The notes under the pieces: model-generated | What the model saw: the letters and a program-made list of their open reading frames with translations, nothing else | Told to the model about the DNA's origin: nothing | Databases searched by the model: none | Part shown: positions 1 through 11,278 of the stretch, piece by piece | How the letters are laid out: each line of letters starts with the position of its first letter | Numbering within the stretch: position 1 is the stretch's first letter | NCBI GenBank assembly: GCA_023213395.1 | Contig: CM041465.1 | Span: 176,397,741 to 176,461,740, forward strand | Source: Cycas panzhihuaensis | Taxonomy: Eukaryota; Cycadophyta | Direction: 5' to 3' | DNA length: 64,000 nt | Translations under genes and position numbers: made by a program

Positions 1-514
1 AGAGGACTAATGGACTTGAAATATTATAAGATATGATTAAACTCTTTAAAAACCAAATTTACAAAAAAGAATTAATACTAAATTAGATTAAAATTCACCC
101 CTTTAATACGAAAGGCAAGGTCACATGGGGGCTCAATGTGACCAAAAAATTGATGCGAGGGGGGACTAGAGTCAAATCGTACATATGAATGTTAAACAAC
201 TATGTAATTTAATTTAATTTTATTAAAATTAAGAAAAATAAATGTATTAACAAAAATCAGCCTGAACGTTAACGAGTGACTTGCAAAAATAAAACATAGA
301 TTAAATCATGACAAAATCAATAAAAAAAAAAATCTTAATTTCTTCATGGAATGGAGGGGTGATATTGATTGCATATATATATTTTTTAAATATTAAAAAA
401 TAAAAATAAAAATTACAAGTTTGTAAAGTAGCAACCAGCAGAATGGAGAAACTCGACAGAAAATGATCACCGTGATAAACCTTAATCACGGAGAGGGGTG
501 CAAATGTTGTTCCT

Positions 515-598
<84 letters not shown>

Positions 599-1700
599 AA
601 AATAAAAATATAAATAAAAAAAGAAATAGATTACAGAGTTACTAGGGATGCTAATACTCGAATCTCACCTATAATAACTGGAAATTATATTTGCAAAAAA
701 TTCTTACAATTATGATGCTCATATGGAGTACATAAAAGCACTCCCAAAACATGGCCTAGTAGAGAAGCTTTAAGTAGTTTGAAAATACAAGATCAAAAGA
801 CCAACCAACGAATCTCTACACCCTGCTTCGATAGAAAGATTGGCAAATTGATATTTGAAGTTGGAGATTCATAGCTGTGTGTTATCAATTTTTGGTACTG
901 AATGACATCAATTAAAAATACAATGTGCTGGTGGACAAAAATCTCCACAAAATTTTTAGCAATGGCGAAGTTTGGTAGCACAATGTTGGATTGCAATTAT
1001 AAGGGCATATGCAACAACAAGCAAGCATTCAATATAAAGAAGTGCGGTCCATGACTAGTGTGAGCATAAAATAATGAACCAGGTGGATGCAAATGACTTG
1101 TAATTGAGGCAAACAAATCAATAGAAAATGGCTTGCAAACAACTTTAGATGGGATTGGATGATTGTGGTCTAATGCTTTATGAAGGTAGGGTTTGGTACG
1201 AACAAAGGCAACCAATTGTTCATGGAGTTGAGTACAATATAAGATATGCACTTGTCAATATGGATCACTTGCTTGGCTTTTATCTGCTATCTGCAAGTAC
1301 CATATGAATGTAGAGTAGGTCTAGGCTATTGTCAACACCTCTAGACCAATGTATCTTCTTACGATGCTTCCAAGTGTTGGATATGAGAAGAATCTACTGA
1401 GTGTTTATTATTACTATGATGTAAAAGGCCTCACTACATTTCTCACAAGATGCATAGCGGTAACATAGGGCATTTGAAGTTTATGTACTGGTAATGCAGG
1501 AGTCAAATCAAGAGATTAAGGTTTCAAAGCTTGTATATATGTCCAGCAGGTTCTTATCCATAGTACAATTCTTAATGCAGAGATGGAATAATGTAGGGCA
1601 ATACAGTGTATTATGAACAACTCCAACCACACATGCTTGATGAGAAACAATGGTGAATAAATTTTGTAATGTTCACGAACTAACATGGGACTTATGCACA
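1..1700. other. Unassigned intergenic DNA
   Basis: No domain could be recognised on either strand. The stretch is AT-rich, holds a long AT dinucleotide tract, and contains only short open frames that end quickly. It may be the edge of the gypsy fragment to its right or older repeat debris. Confidence 0.5.
517..595. repeat. (AT)n microsatellite
   Basis: About 39 uninterrupted AT dinucleotides. A short open frame across it would encode only alternating Ile/Tyr and is not a gene. Confidence 0.97.
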
Positions 1701-1710
1701 AATGAACTTT

Positions 1711-1722
1711 GCTCTAATACCA
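1711..1722 (-). other. Initiator-Met-type primer-binding-site look-alike
   Basis: On the minus strand the sequence reads TGGTATTAGAGC, one base from the usual copia PBS TGGTATCAGAGC. No LTR ending in CA lies directly before it, so it may be a chance match or a remnant of an otherwise lost element. Confidence 0.3.
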
Positions 1723-1789
1723 AATAAAAGTTGATAGAGGATAGAGCGGATCAATTTCATTAAGCCATAGTTGAAGTAGAGAACAACAT

Positions 1790-3609
1790 TAGCTTAACAG
1801 GGATGTCTTCCCCTTCATAGGGTACTTCATCCTAAAAGAACCCTATGACAAATGGATCAGATAAGTCTTCCTCTTCCTCTCCATCTGTTACTCTAAAAAT
1901 TGCTTGGCATAGTTGGTGGGATGTCTAAGTTGGGGGTGGCTCTAAGCTAACTGTATCATGAAGAGCAAATAAATCCCATTTGGTCAAGCCATAGTTGACC
2001 CAACAAGAGGTTATAATCCACATCGATGTCTAAGACAATGATATCCATTTACATGGTCTTGTCTTCCAAGGTGAGAGGGAGTATCACCATTCCTAAGGGT
2101 GCTTTCTCACTCCCATCATACCTTTGGTATCTCTAAAGGATAGGCTCAAGAGTCTCTATGCCCAACTTTTCAAGTATACATATAGGCATAATATTGATTG
2201 AGGAGTTATTATCCACAATGGTCATCTTCAAGGCAAATTTAGGTGTTTTAATTATGATTATAAATGGATAGTGGTAGTGGAGCTAGTTATCCTTAGCCAA
2301 CAAAAGGTCTCATGGATTAAATGTGATGATTGTGGACCCTCTAAGTAAAGAAGTACCCATGGTGTGGATGGGTATGTCATTATACCCTAAGGCCTCCAAA
2401 AGGAGGGCTCTCTAATTGAGGCAACTCTTTAGAATGCCCATAATAGACATTCCAATAGAGACTATATGGAGTTCCTCAGCTATTGAGAAGACCTCTCCCT
2501 TAGCTATGGGTTGGGGAATGTCGCACCTAAAATCATAGCACCCTAGGCATATGGGTATGGTCTTTGATCCCACAAGAATCTCCATTGGTAAATTCTTTGT
2601 AGATTGTTATTTATGCAAGGTAGAGGCCTCACCAGCCTCTTTTATAACTTGAGACCATGTGACTGGGTATAGTTAAGTAGACTCAAGCAACTGAATAATC
2701 CTCTTACCTTTGTTTTTGGGTTGAGAGGATGTAATGGGTTAAGCTGTTAGGCTTGAAGGGGATGAGGTATTAGTAAGCCCTTTACCCTTTGATTGATCTG
2801 TTGGGGGAGCATGAACTCCTCTCCTATTTCTTATCTACCTATTTTATCGTTGCACCCCTTGATCCTATTCTTCATAGTTAGGGAACTAATCTTAATGGAT
2901 TGGTTGTTCTAAATTAGGTTTAGAAGTGCTTTGAGATGGGGGGTCATGTGGTGATGTAAGTTTGAGGTCTTGTGTCTAATACCTCAAATCATCATAGGTG
3001 CAATTATCATGAATTGAGCACTACTTCTTTTTGAGAGGGGATCTTACCCTCTTCCCTTGAGAAGGTTGGGCACCTTCATTTTTGGGTAGTGGGACTTGGG
3101 CAATTTGATGGACCTACTAATATCCTTATGGGGATATATGTGACTTAGACATGGGTTGGGTTGGTTATAACTTTAAGTCTCTTATCATCCACTCAAAAGA
3201 GTGAATAACAAAAGTAAGTGGGTCTAGAGTCTTATTAATTATACCAACAGAAGACTTAGAGGGTTGTTGTGGCCCCTTCTGATCACATAGGGGAGGTGGT
3301 ACCTTATGGTATTATGCATGTTTAGGACTTTTTTTTTAGACCTGCTTAGATCTTAATTGATTCCAATGGTAAGCACTTGGATATGGAAGATTCATACATA
3401 GTTGCCCCCATTTTGAGGATCTCTACATGTACTTCGATATAAAAAGTATTGACAAAAATATCTCTCTTCAGCTCTTCCAGTAATGTGGCCTAGAAGAGTG
3501 AAGAAGGTCATGGAATTTCTAGACAAAGGCCCAGTTCAATTCCTCATGACCTTGTTTAAGAGAAAGTGGGGCTTTAACTCCACTTTCAAAAGGCCAAGCC
3601 ACATCGAAA
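1790..3609 (-). pseudogene. Ty3/gypsy gag C-terminus and protease fragment (Gypsy-2)
   Basis: Read on the minus strand, this decayed frame runs from the end of Gag into a retroviral-type aspartic protease. About 1984-2226 reads like a plant gypsy protease: an active-site-like VDNNSSINIMP (usually D-T/G-G-S), then EKLGIETLEP, the segment PLGMVILPLTLEDK, and the closing LLLGQLWLDQ. Around 2980-3030 there is a damaged zinc-knuckle-like CSIHDNCTYDD. Several in-frame stops are present, many TAG where Gln fits. Copia-A1 is inserted immediately upstream in the reading direction, separating this part from the rest of gag at 11.3-12.7 kb. Reverse transcriptase would lie further down the minus strand but is not recognisable before the window edge. 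Confidence 0.7.
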
Positions 3610-3921
3610 TGAAAGAGGTTAATGTATCAAGGTCATTTGTGTAGATTAATTAGGTGACCTTAGGATATATTATTAGCATTAGTCTCTTAATGAAATATAC
3701 TTTATGTGCATTTAGATGTAATTTCAGGTTCATGTCATTAGGTAAGAAAATCCTAACCCTAATGCTCACCCTCAATAATAAAAGGTGAAATCTCAATGAG
3801 GGAGTCATTATTCATTCGCATCTCCAAGCTTGCTCTCGTATCTTGTTTCATCTTCTTTTTCATTCTCCATTGCCATTATATGCATGTGAGTGATTTATCT
3901 CCTAGATCCATCCTTCCTTCA
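3610..3921 (+). repeat. 5' LTR of Copia-A1
   Basis: 312 bp, starting TGAAAGAGG and ending CATCCTTCCTTCA. It should hold the promoter and polyadenylation signals. The downstream flank is the PBS, which fixes the inner boundary; the upstream flank is the target duplication CGAAA. Confidence 0.96.
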
Positions 3922-3923
3922 TG

Positions 3924-3935
3924 TCGTATCAGAGC
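3924..3935 (+). other. Primer-binding site of Copia-A1 (initiator-Met tRNA type)
   Basis: Reads TCGTATCAGAGC, one mismatch from TGGTATCAGAGC, two bases after the 5' LTR. This is the tRNA-iMet priming site common in plant copia elements. Confidence 0.85.
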
Positions 3936-5929
3936 AAGAAGGAGATCTATTCACTCCATTCCACTTGCATGGAGTCATTTTACCTCTCCTTCACCTTCAA
4001 TGTGAAGTATCGAGAGTGCATTCCTTATTTTTTAAAATTTTTGAGAGTATAAAATTATAGTATTTTATATTTTATTTCTTTATACATGTGTGCAGAAATT
4101 CAAATGTAAAGAATGCAGGTTTTTGAAGCCGTTCAACTACTAGAATAGTCCCGGAAGCATTAAAGGCCCAAATTTTCATAAAAATTCAACCATCTCAGAA
4201 TTTGATGAAATTTGGGATGCAAGGTCACCTTCACTAGAGGATCATTTTTATCTTTTGAAGAAACTTCAAATTTAGCCTATAACAATGAGTTTTGTCTGTG
4301 ACAAAAAGGGTAAATTTTGTGGATAAGTGATTTAAAACACTTTTCCTAATGAAATCCTTCAATTATAAGTTGAATATCTAAAAATTTTATTAAGGGATCT
4401 AGTACATTTATGTCTTAATATCATTTTATGATAAATCGCATCAAACTTCATCCATTGGTTAGTGAGATCTATGCAGTTTTCTCACGGTTGCTGATTTTGC
4501 CTACTCAACCCCACAAATGACCTTGCAAGGGCATTTCGAGAAAGGTTTAGGCAGATTTTACAGATGGTGTAGAAGAGAAAGTTAATGTATATGTCAAAAT
4601 GTAACTTTTGATATATTGAAGTCCAGATTCTGAGACCGTTGATCTGGCATGATTTTACTTTGGTGCTTTTTCGGGCAGAAACATTTTTGTGCCTTTTCTG
4701 AAATCTGACTTCACAACTCTATCAGAAATAAAATTATGAACACTCTTTCCTTCTATCATAAATTTATATTTTATCATTTAGGCCTTCATATTTGTAATTT
4801 CTAAAAATTTACCCATTTATTATTATTTGTAAATTTTGTGAAAAAATCACAAAATAGGGCAAAATAGCATGCATATAGATTTAGAAAAATTATCATTTTA
4901 GCAACAAGTTCATCTACTTTTTAGCTCGTTATGGATTTTATATTAAAACTTCCAAAATCATATTTGGAAACATTGTACTAAAGCAAGGGAAACCTTGGAT
5001 CGGAAGCAATATTTAGTTCCCCTGCTAAATCTAGCATGCTTTTCTATTTGCATATATAGCATAAACCATAATAAAAGTAACAAAAACAATAAAGCATAAA
5101 AAAAATAACAATAATAATAAAGCATCACAAAAGCAACAACAACAATAAAGTAAGCACGAAAAGCAAGCAAGCACATTTGGCAAGTTTCTATTTCAGTTTT
5201 TAGTTATACGGAAATATCTTACACTATTCCTAAAAGAAATATCATCCATACAATCTATACCACCAGTTCTTGACTTGTGCCCACACTTGCCTTGGTTGAA
5301 ATAGACCAAGATTGGCTGGAGTCTAGGCCCTAAGGGAGGTGTGAGTTTCATACTGGGTCTGGTCTTAATTGAAATAGTGGTGGAGGGACAGGTTAGCCAT
5401 ACCTATGGCCTCCAATCAGGGATAATCCTGCTAACCACCTAGGAAAACTAAAAACCTTAATGCAAGATTAAAATTAACCTGGTCCAATATCCGTCATAGC
5501 CGTAGGATACACAGTACTATTTGACTCTTTGAAGGAGGTATATAGCTGCTCATTGGTGAACTGGGTAAGGATTGCGAGTACCTGGGCTCCACTGTGACTT
5601 GGATTTCATCACCAAGCGCAGGTGTGGGTATCACGTGTGAAGGCCCTAATCGTATACTAGAAGCCTTAGGCATCGAAACCTCACCTACATTTAGACATAA
5701 GTGAGAGGTTAGTGGCATGACACATCACCACTCTTTGCCAACTCTACATTAGGCCTCATTCTTGCATCATTACTTATATTTATTTTTTATATAATTGTTG
5801 AAAAATAGTTAATAATTGCTTGCTTCTCATCATAATAATCATTTCTATATCCATGTTGCACTAAGTGTATTAGCCACATGTGTCAGTGGCACATATTTCT
5901 ATCATCTCTTCTACTTCTTCATCATCACT
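3936..5929 (+). other. Long untranslated leader of Copia-A1
   Basis: About 2 kb between the PBS and the gag start with no recognisable protein. It includes an AAC/AAT-rich low-complexity patch near 5090-5160. The same leader, similarly long, is present in Copia-A2 (37721-39594), so it is a family trait and not a later insertion. Confidence 0.75.
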
Positions 5930-6935
5930 ATGTCATCTCAATTTAAGCAAAATGTTAACTGCGTATTGGAAGACAAAGAAAATTGGGATATACGGTACAC
6001 TGGAATTAAAAATGTTGCAAAGTATGAAGGCCTTTGGAGAGCCCACTTGCAGCCTACACCCAGCACACCAGCAACGGCTACAACAGCTGCTTCAAGTGGA
6101 TCTGCCCCAATAGCTCCTCTGAGATCTTTGTGACTAAACTACAATGGGAGATAGATGATGAAAAGATTCGTGTAGGAATTTTGTTGGTCATTGATCACTC
6201 CTTGCATAACTTGATAAACAAAGAGGAATATGATACAGCCTGGAAGGTCCTAGAAGTTCTTAAAAAGAACTTTGATACAAAGTCAGATTTAGAATTTATT
6301 CATCTTATTTTGAAAATGAACAAATTAAAAATACAGAAGGGATGAGCTCATGAGATAATAAATCTCCTTCGACTAATCAAACAGGCAATTGATAAAGACT
6401 TTAAGACCCAATGCATCACTTAGACATTTTTGATCTAGTCATGTTTACATGTCCCTGATTATAAAATCTTACTTGGAAGTCTTCAATATAGTGAACATTG
6501 AAGACACTCAACTTCGAAGCTCTTGCCAAGAAGTTTATAGAATTTGACAAGACCTTTGATACAAACTTTGTAGCCTCTAGCTCTCTTCCAGATGCAGCCT
6601 TTGAGGTAGAAGAAGAAATTTGCTACACAAAAAATCAAGGTCCCTCTCATGGTAGAGGAAATAATCGAGCAAGAGGAAGAGGAAGAAATATAGGAAATCA
6701 TCCACGAGGTCAATCAAACCCTCAATCACAACCTTGACAGTTTCAAGGCGAAGGGCCACCTCAACAAAGAGCAAGATAGTTAGGCCAAACCGGTACTTCT
6801 TCAGGGACTGGTAATCAAACTATTATGTATGATTAGTGTAACTGTAAAGGATACTTAGCAAAAGATTGCAGAACTACCACTTATAAGTTGGCTAAGTTCT
6901 AACCAAAACATAGAGCTCACAATGTTGAAGAAACT
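5930..6935 (+). pseudogene. Copia-A1 gag
   Basis: Gag forms the particle that packages element RNA. The chosen start is the ATG at 5930 (MSSQFKQNVN), which matches the start in Copia-A2. The core around 6130-6340 (LQWEIDDEK, then TAWKVLEVLKKNFDTKSD) is typical of copia Gag. A frameshift separates the first 67 codons from the core, and a stop follows at 6131; Copia-A2 keeps this junction in phase. The C-terminal part is Arg/Gly-rich (near 6650-6710) and ends in a zinc knuckle near 6835-6873 (CNCKGYLAKDC) that has lost its histidine; Copia-A2 keeps that His (GHLAKD). Non-functional. Confidence 0.85.
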
Positions 6936-7089
6936 TGTGAAGAATCCTTTAGTGGTGTAGGTTTTGTACAAGCACACATTCAAAGAATTGAGGGATCTTC
7001 AGCATCAAATTCCATTGATCAATGAAAGAGATACTTTAAAGCTCAGTGTGGATATATCACTTGTGAATTCCCTTCACCAATGCCAAGCC

Positions 7090-8420
7090 ATATTGGAATT
7101 GCCAAAAGTGTGGCTTCAATTGATGGACAGTGGATCGCAGACACAGGAGCAACTCAATATATGACATGCAATCGCAGTCTATATCAAACATTTGACTGAA
7201 ATGTTCATGGAGTTATTCACATGGCTGATAAATCACAACAACCTGTTGAAGGAATTAGCAACATTAGCTTAAAACTCCTAGGCTTAGAAAATTTTACATT
7301 ACTTGATGTCTTATACATACCCAATCTCAAACAAAACCTACTTTCTTTATCCACACTTGTTTCTCGTGGATTTCATCTAAGTGTAACCATAAATTACTAG
7401 ACTCTTAAGGTCATTCACCCTCCAACTAATCAGCTGGTTCTGATTGGACATCTCTCTGGCAAACTCTTTCAACTGAATGGCTCTCCATCTTCTGAAGCCT
7501 ATTGTGCCCAAAGCCCTTATGCCGATGAAGAATTTGTATTTAATTCCATCTTGACCCATCCAATGTTGTCACCAGAAGCTCTTTGGCATGCTCGTATGGG
7601 CCATGTTCACATTGATAGACTTAGAGATCTTTCTAATACTCTTCCAAACCTTCCAAAGTTTTCCTCTAAGCCCTTTAAATATGAAGCTTGTATCATTGCC
7701 AAATCTCATTAACAACCCTTTCCCAAAAATTAGAGGAAATCGAGCCATCCATTACAATTGGTACACTCTAATTTGTGTGGGCTAATGCCCATTCCTTCAC
7801 TGAAGGGCAAGCTATATTACATCTCTTTCATTGATGATTTTACTAGAAAAGTATGGGTAGCTTTTCTACACAAGAAAGATGAAGTCTTCCATATATTTAA
7901 GGAATTCAAAGCCCTCACTGAAAAAAAGTTAGGTTATCAACTTAAATGTCTTCGAACTGATAATGGTGGCGAATATACCTCACATGAGTTTGAAAGCTAC
8001 CTTCGAGACAATGACATCAAGCATCAAACAATAGTAGTAGGTACCCCATAGCAAAATGGAGTTGTCGAGTACATGAACAGGACAATCATGAACATGGCTC
8101 GTGCTATGTTAATATATAAAAATGTAGCTGCCTATCTATGGGTTGAAGCAATCTAGACAACCATTTATTGTATCAATACTGTTATCCCATCAAAGGAAGT
8201 ACAATCACCTAATGAAAAGTGGTTGGGACAAGCCCCCATTATTCACTACTTTAGAATTTTTGGCTCTATATACTATGCCCATATTCTAGATGCAGATTGA
8301 AATAAACTCCAGCCAAGGGCACTTAAAGGTATCTTTGTTGGATACCCTATGGATAAGAAAGGGTATAAGGTCTTTATACCTTCATAATGAAAAATCATCA
8401 TTACCAGAGATGTCATTTTT
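7090..8420 (+). pseudogene. Copia-A1 protease and integrase
   Basis: Protease: the active-site motif DTGA is in GQWIADTGATQY near 7120-7160. GAG-pre-integrase: WHARMGHVHIDRL near 7590, with the later Cys pair partly lost. Integrase core: the first catalytic Asp is replaced by Asn in HSNLCG (normally HSDLCG, near 7760-7780), the second is kept in CLRTDNGGEY near 7955, and the Glu is kept in NGVVEYMNR near 8060. The DNA-integration enzyme would therefore be dead even without the stops. In-frame TAG stops sit at former Gln positions, for example directly before QNGVVE. Reading phase stays constant from protease to RNase H, so decay is mostly by substitution. Confidence 0.9.
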
Positions 8421-10513
8421 ATGGAGACAGAGGATCAGTTACTTAAATTAGACTCCATAGTACCCTCATGCCACTACAATAATGTTATCAAGTATGATGT
8501 TCAGATTCCAAAATTTAGGGGGGCAGACAGACATAAATTACTCCAAATATTGGAAGCTGATAATAGAGCCTTGGAGGATACAAGTTGTGACTATGAACCA
8601 ATGAGTGCACATCCAGCACCATCTTTTGAAGATAGCAGAGTTGACAAAGGCAAAGCCATTATAGAAGAACCATCCTCTCCACCTTCAATTGATAAAGGCA
8701 AAATAGTGGTAGAATGACCATCTTCCTCAGGTACATCAATATCCTCCTTACAAAATAATCATTTTAATGAACATGATGAGAACCAAGAAGTTGGGGAAAT
8801 GAGAACATGATTCCCAACTCGAGGATCTCGAGAAGCCTGCCAACTCAATAAAGACATATGACTAGATGAGGTGGGCAAAATTGGCACTCTAAGTGCCCAT
8901 AGAGCAAGGATGCGGGAATCATCATATACTGAGCTTGAACCAGCAGAATTGCATCTTACTCTTAATGAAGAGCCCTTAATGTACCAAAACATTGTAAAAC
9001 ATACAGCTTGGAGAAATGCCATTAACGAAGAGTACCAATCTCTTATCAAGAACGATACATGGGAGCCCATTGATCTACCACTTGGCAGAAAGGTAGTTCA
9101 AAATAAATGGGTATTCAAAAATAAATATAAATAAGGTGGGACCCTTGAAAAACACAATGTGAGGTTGGTAGCTAAAGGATTTACACAAAGGGAAGGCATC
9201 AACTACACTAAAGTCTTTGCACCTACAACCAAGTGGCCTACAATTAGAACTCTTGTGGCCTTGGCTACTCAACAGGGTTGGAAAATCCACCAACTTGATA
9301 TTAAGACTGCATTTCTCAATGGAGATCTTGAAGAAGAAATTTACATGGCTCAGCTAGAAGGATATGAGATCGAAGGTAAAGAGCATAAGGTTTGTAGGCT
9401 CAGAAAGTCCTTGTATGGTCTTAAACAAGCCCCTCACACTTTGTTTGCCAAGTTTTCTGAAAGGATGAGGCAACTTGGATATGAGATTTGTGACTATCAA
9501 GATATTGATGCAATGTTATTCATTAAGCACCATAAGGATAAAGTCATTTATCTCATAATCTTTGTGGATGGCATGCTAGTAACAGGTAATAGTGAACAGG
9601 CAATAAGCTAGCTAAAAAAGGACCTTGGCAAAATGTTCGAATTGTCTGACCTCAATTTGATGAAATATTACTTAGGAATTGAAGTAATACAAAAGAATGG
9701 AAAAATTTTCCTCTCCCAAGAAAAATACATCAACGATCTTCTAACCAAGTTTCAGTTAGAAGATGCTCGACTAGTGATGTTACCTATGGATCATAGCACC
9801 AAACTCTTAGTTGAAGGTGACACTAGGGAGGCAGACACAACACTCTATAGGAAACTTGTAGGTAGCCTCATCTACACTACCAATATAAGGCCAGATATTA
9901 TACACTCTTTTAGCATTCTTGCTTGTTACATGACAAATGCTAAGCAGAATCATTAGTAGGTAGCAGTGCAATTGTTGAGATACCTTAAGACGACCAGCAA
10001 ATATGGTCTATTGTATGAACCTAATTCAAACTTCAAGCTTTTTACATACATAGACTCATACTTTGTAGGAGATAAAGATACATGAAGATCTACATCTGGG
10101 TATGTAACATTTCTTGGAACAGCACTAATATCATGGAGATCCAGACAGTAGAAGATAGTTGTAGATTCCATTGCCGAACCTAAATACATTGCTGCTTCTG
10201 AGACTAGTAAAGAGGTGATATGGCTAAGAAAATTATTGGAAACATTGAATATCACCCAAACAAGTCCTACGAGTCTTCATGTGGATAATCAATCAGTAAT
10301 CTGCATGGCAAAAAATCCTATATTTCTTGATCATACTAAACACATAAGTACAAAAGTCCACAGGATTAGGGAACTTGTTCATAATGGAATAATTCAATTA
10401 GATTACTACCCCACAACAGATTAAGTGGCTGATATCTTCACCAAACTGCTACAAAGGGTGAAGTTTAAATAGTTCTAAAGGCATCTCAGCCTTAGGGTCT
10501 CCATCTTCGATTG
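8421..10513 (+). pseudogene. Copia-A1 reverse transcriptase and RNase H
   Basis: After an acidic linker (about 8421-8980) comes the copia RT: VQNKWVFKNKYK, VRLVAKGFTQREGINY, HQLDIKTAFLNGDLEEEIYM, and KSLYGLKQAP. The catalytic motif reads FVDGMLVTG near 9560, so the second Asp of the usual VDD is changed to Gly. The middle of the domain is well preserved (MKYYLGIEV, LYRKLVGSLIY). RNase H follows from about 9960 with SWRSR, AEPKYIAASE, DNQSVICMAKNP, and TKHISTKVHRIRE. Stops include TAG and TAA at former Gln codons near 10150 and 10424. The frame is continuous with protease and integrase. Confidence 0.93.
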
Positions 10514-10950
10514 ATCAAAGAAGATGGCAACAGGATCATCATACTCTATTCTCTTCGTGAAAACCCCTTATGGGTGCAAAAGAATAAGAGTAAATCTCTG
10601 CTCTATCCTCTTTTTGAAAACCCCATGTGGGCATGGAAGGATAAGGGTTGTACTTGTTTTAGAAAATTAGAACCTGTGAAAACCCAAAAAGGCATAAGGG
10701 ATGACCAAACAATATATGGAGACTTAGCAGATTAAGCTGCACATTTAAGCTACTTGGCTATCAGGCTACATCAAAGAGCCACCTTAGCCATTTTGATTTA
10801 TAAAAGGGGCTATAGATCTTAGAAAGTTCGTGGGTTTTTATTCCCCATGAGGGTTTTCCCACAAAAGTGTCATTTAGAATTTCAATATAATAATGAGGCT
10901 CAAATGAAGACCTCATAGAATAGATTTTCTGAAAATAACCTTCCACCATT
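10514..10950 (+). other. 3' untranslated region of Copia-A1
   Basis: Non-coding tail between RNase H and the polypurine tract. It contains two imperfect copies of a block ending GAAAACCCC..TGGG (near 10555 and 10615). Near 10830 is a stem-capable segment with outer arms GTGGG and CCCAC around GGTTTT-type boxes. The same tail is present in Copia-A2. Confidence 0.7.
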
Positions 10951-10961
10951 AAAGGGGGGAT
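10951..10961 (+). other. Polypurine tract of Copia-A1
   Basis: AAAGGGGGGAT directly before the 3' LTR; the plus-strand priming site. Its position defines the LTR start TGAAAG. Confidence 0.9.
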
Positions 10962-11273
10962 TGAAAGAGGTTAATGTATCAAGGTCATTTGTGTAGATTA
11001 ATTATGTGACCTTAGGATATATTATTAGCATTAGTCTCTTAATGAAATGTACTTTATGTGCATTTAGACATAATTTTAGGTTCATGTCATTAGGTAGAAA
11101 AATCTTAACCCTAATGCTCACCCTCAATAATAAAAGGTGAAATCTTAAGGAAGGAGTCATTATTCATTCTCACCTCCAAGCTTACTCTCATATCTTGTTT
11201 CATCTTCTTTTTCATTCTCCATTGCCATTGTATGCATGTGAGTGATTTATCTCCTAGATCCATCCTTCCTTCA
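10962..11273 (+). repeat. 3' LTR of Copia-A1
   Basis: 312 bp, about 95% identical by hand to the 5' LTR, ending CCTTCA and followed by the target duplication CGAAA. Confidence 0.96.
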
Positions 11274-11278
11274 CGAAA

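Larger units (their letters stand above)
3610..11273 (+). mobile_element. Copia-A1, full-length Ty1/copia LTR retrotransposon
   Basis: The element is structurally complete: two 312-bp LTRs beginning TGAAAG and ending CCTTCA, a PBS after the left LTR, gag, protease, integrase, RT and RNase H in copia order, and a polypurine tract before the right LTR. A perfect 5-bp target duplication CGAAA lies at 3605-3609 and 11274-11278. By hand the LTRs differ at about 16 of 312 positions (about 5%), mostly transitions. The body is 7664 bp, long for copia because of a leader of about 2 kb. Stops and one frameshift make it non-autonomous now. It is inserted in the gag of Gypsy-2. A second copy of this family is at 32439-39918. 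Confidence 0.97.

Noticed and set aside
463-645. Open frame encoding a long Ile-Tyr run.
   Set aside because: Direct translation of the (AT)n microsatellite.
690-1260. Possible pentatricopeptide-repeat pseudogene on the plus strand (HGLVEK, WIAIIRAYA and NCSWS in that order).
   Set aside because: The matches are very short, lie in different frames, and the spacing is wrong for a PPR-E-DYW protein. Not strong enough to annotate.
1711-1722. PBS-like motif taken as proof of another copia element at 1.7 kb.
   Set aside because: No LTR terminus adjoins it and gypsy protease sequence begins close by; kept only as a low-confidence site.
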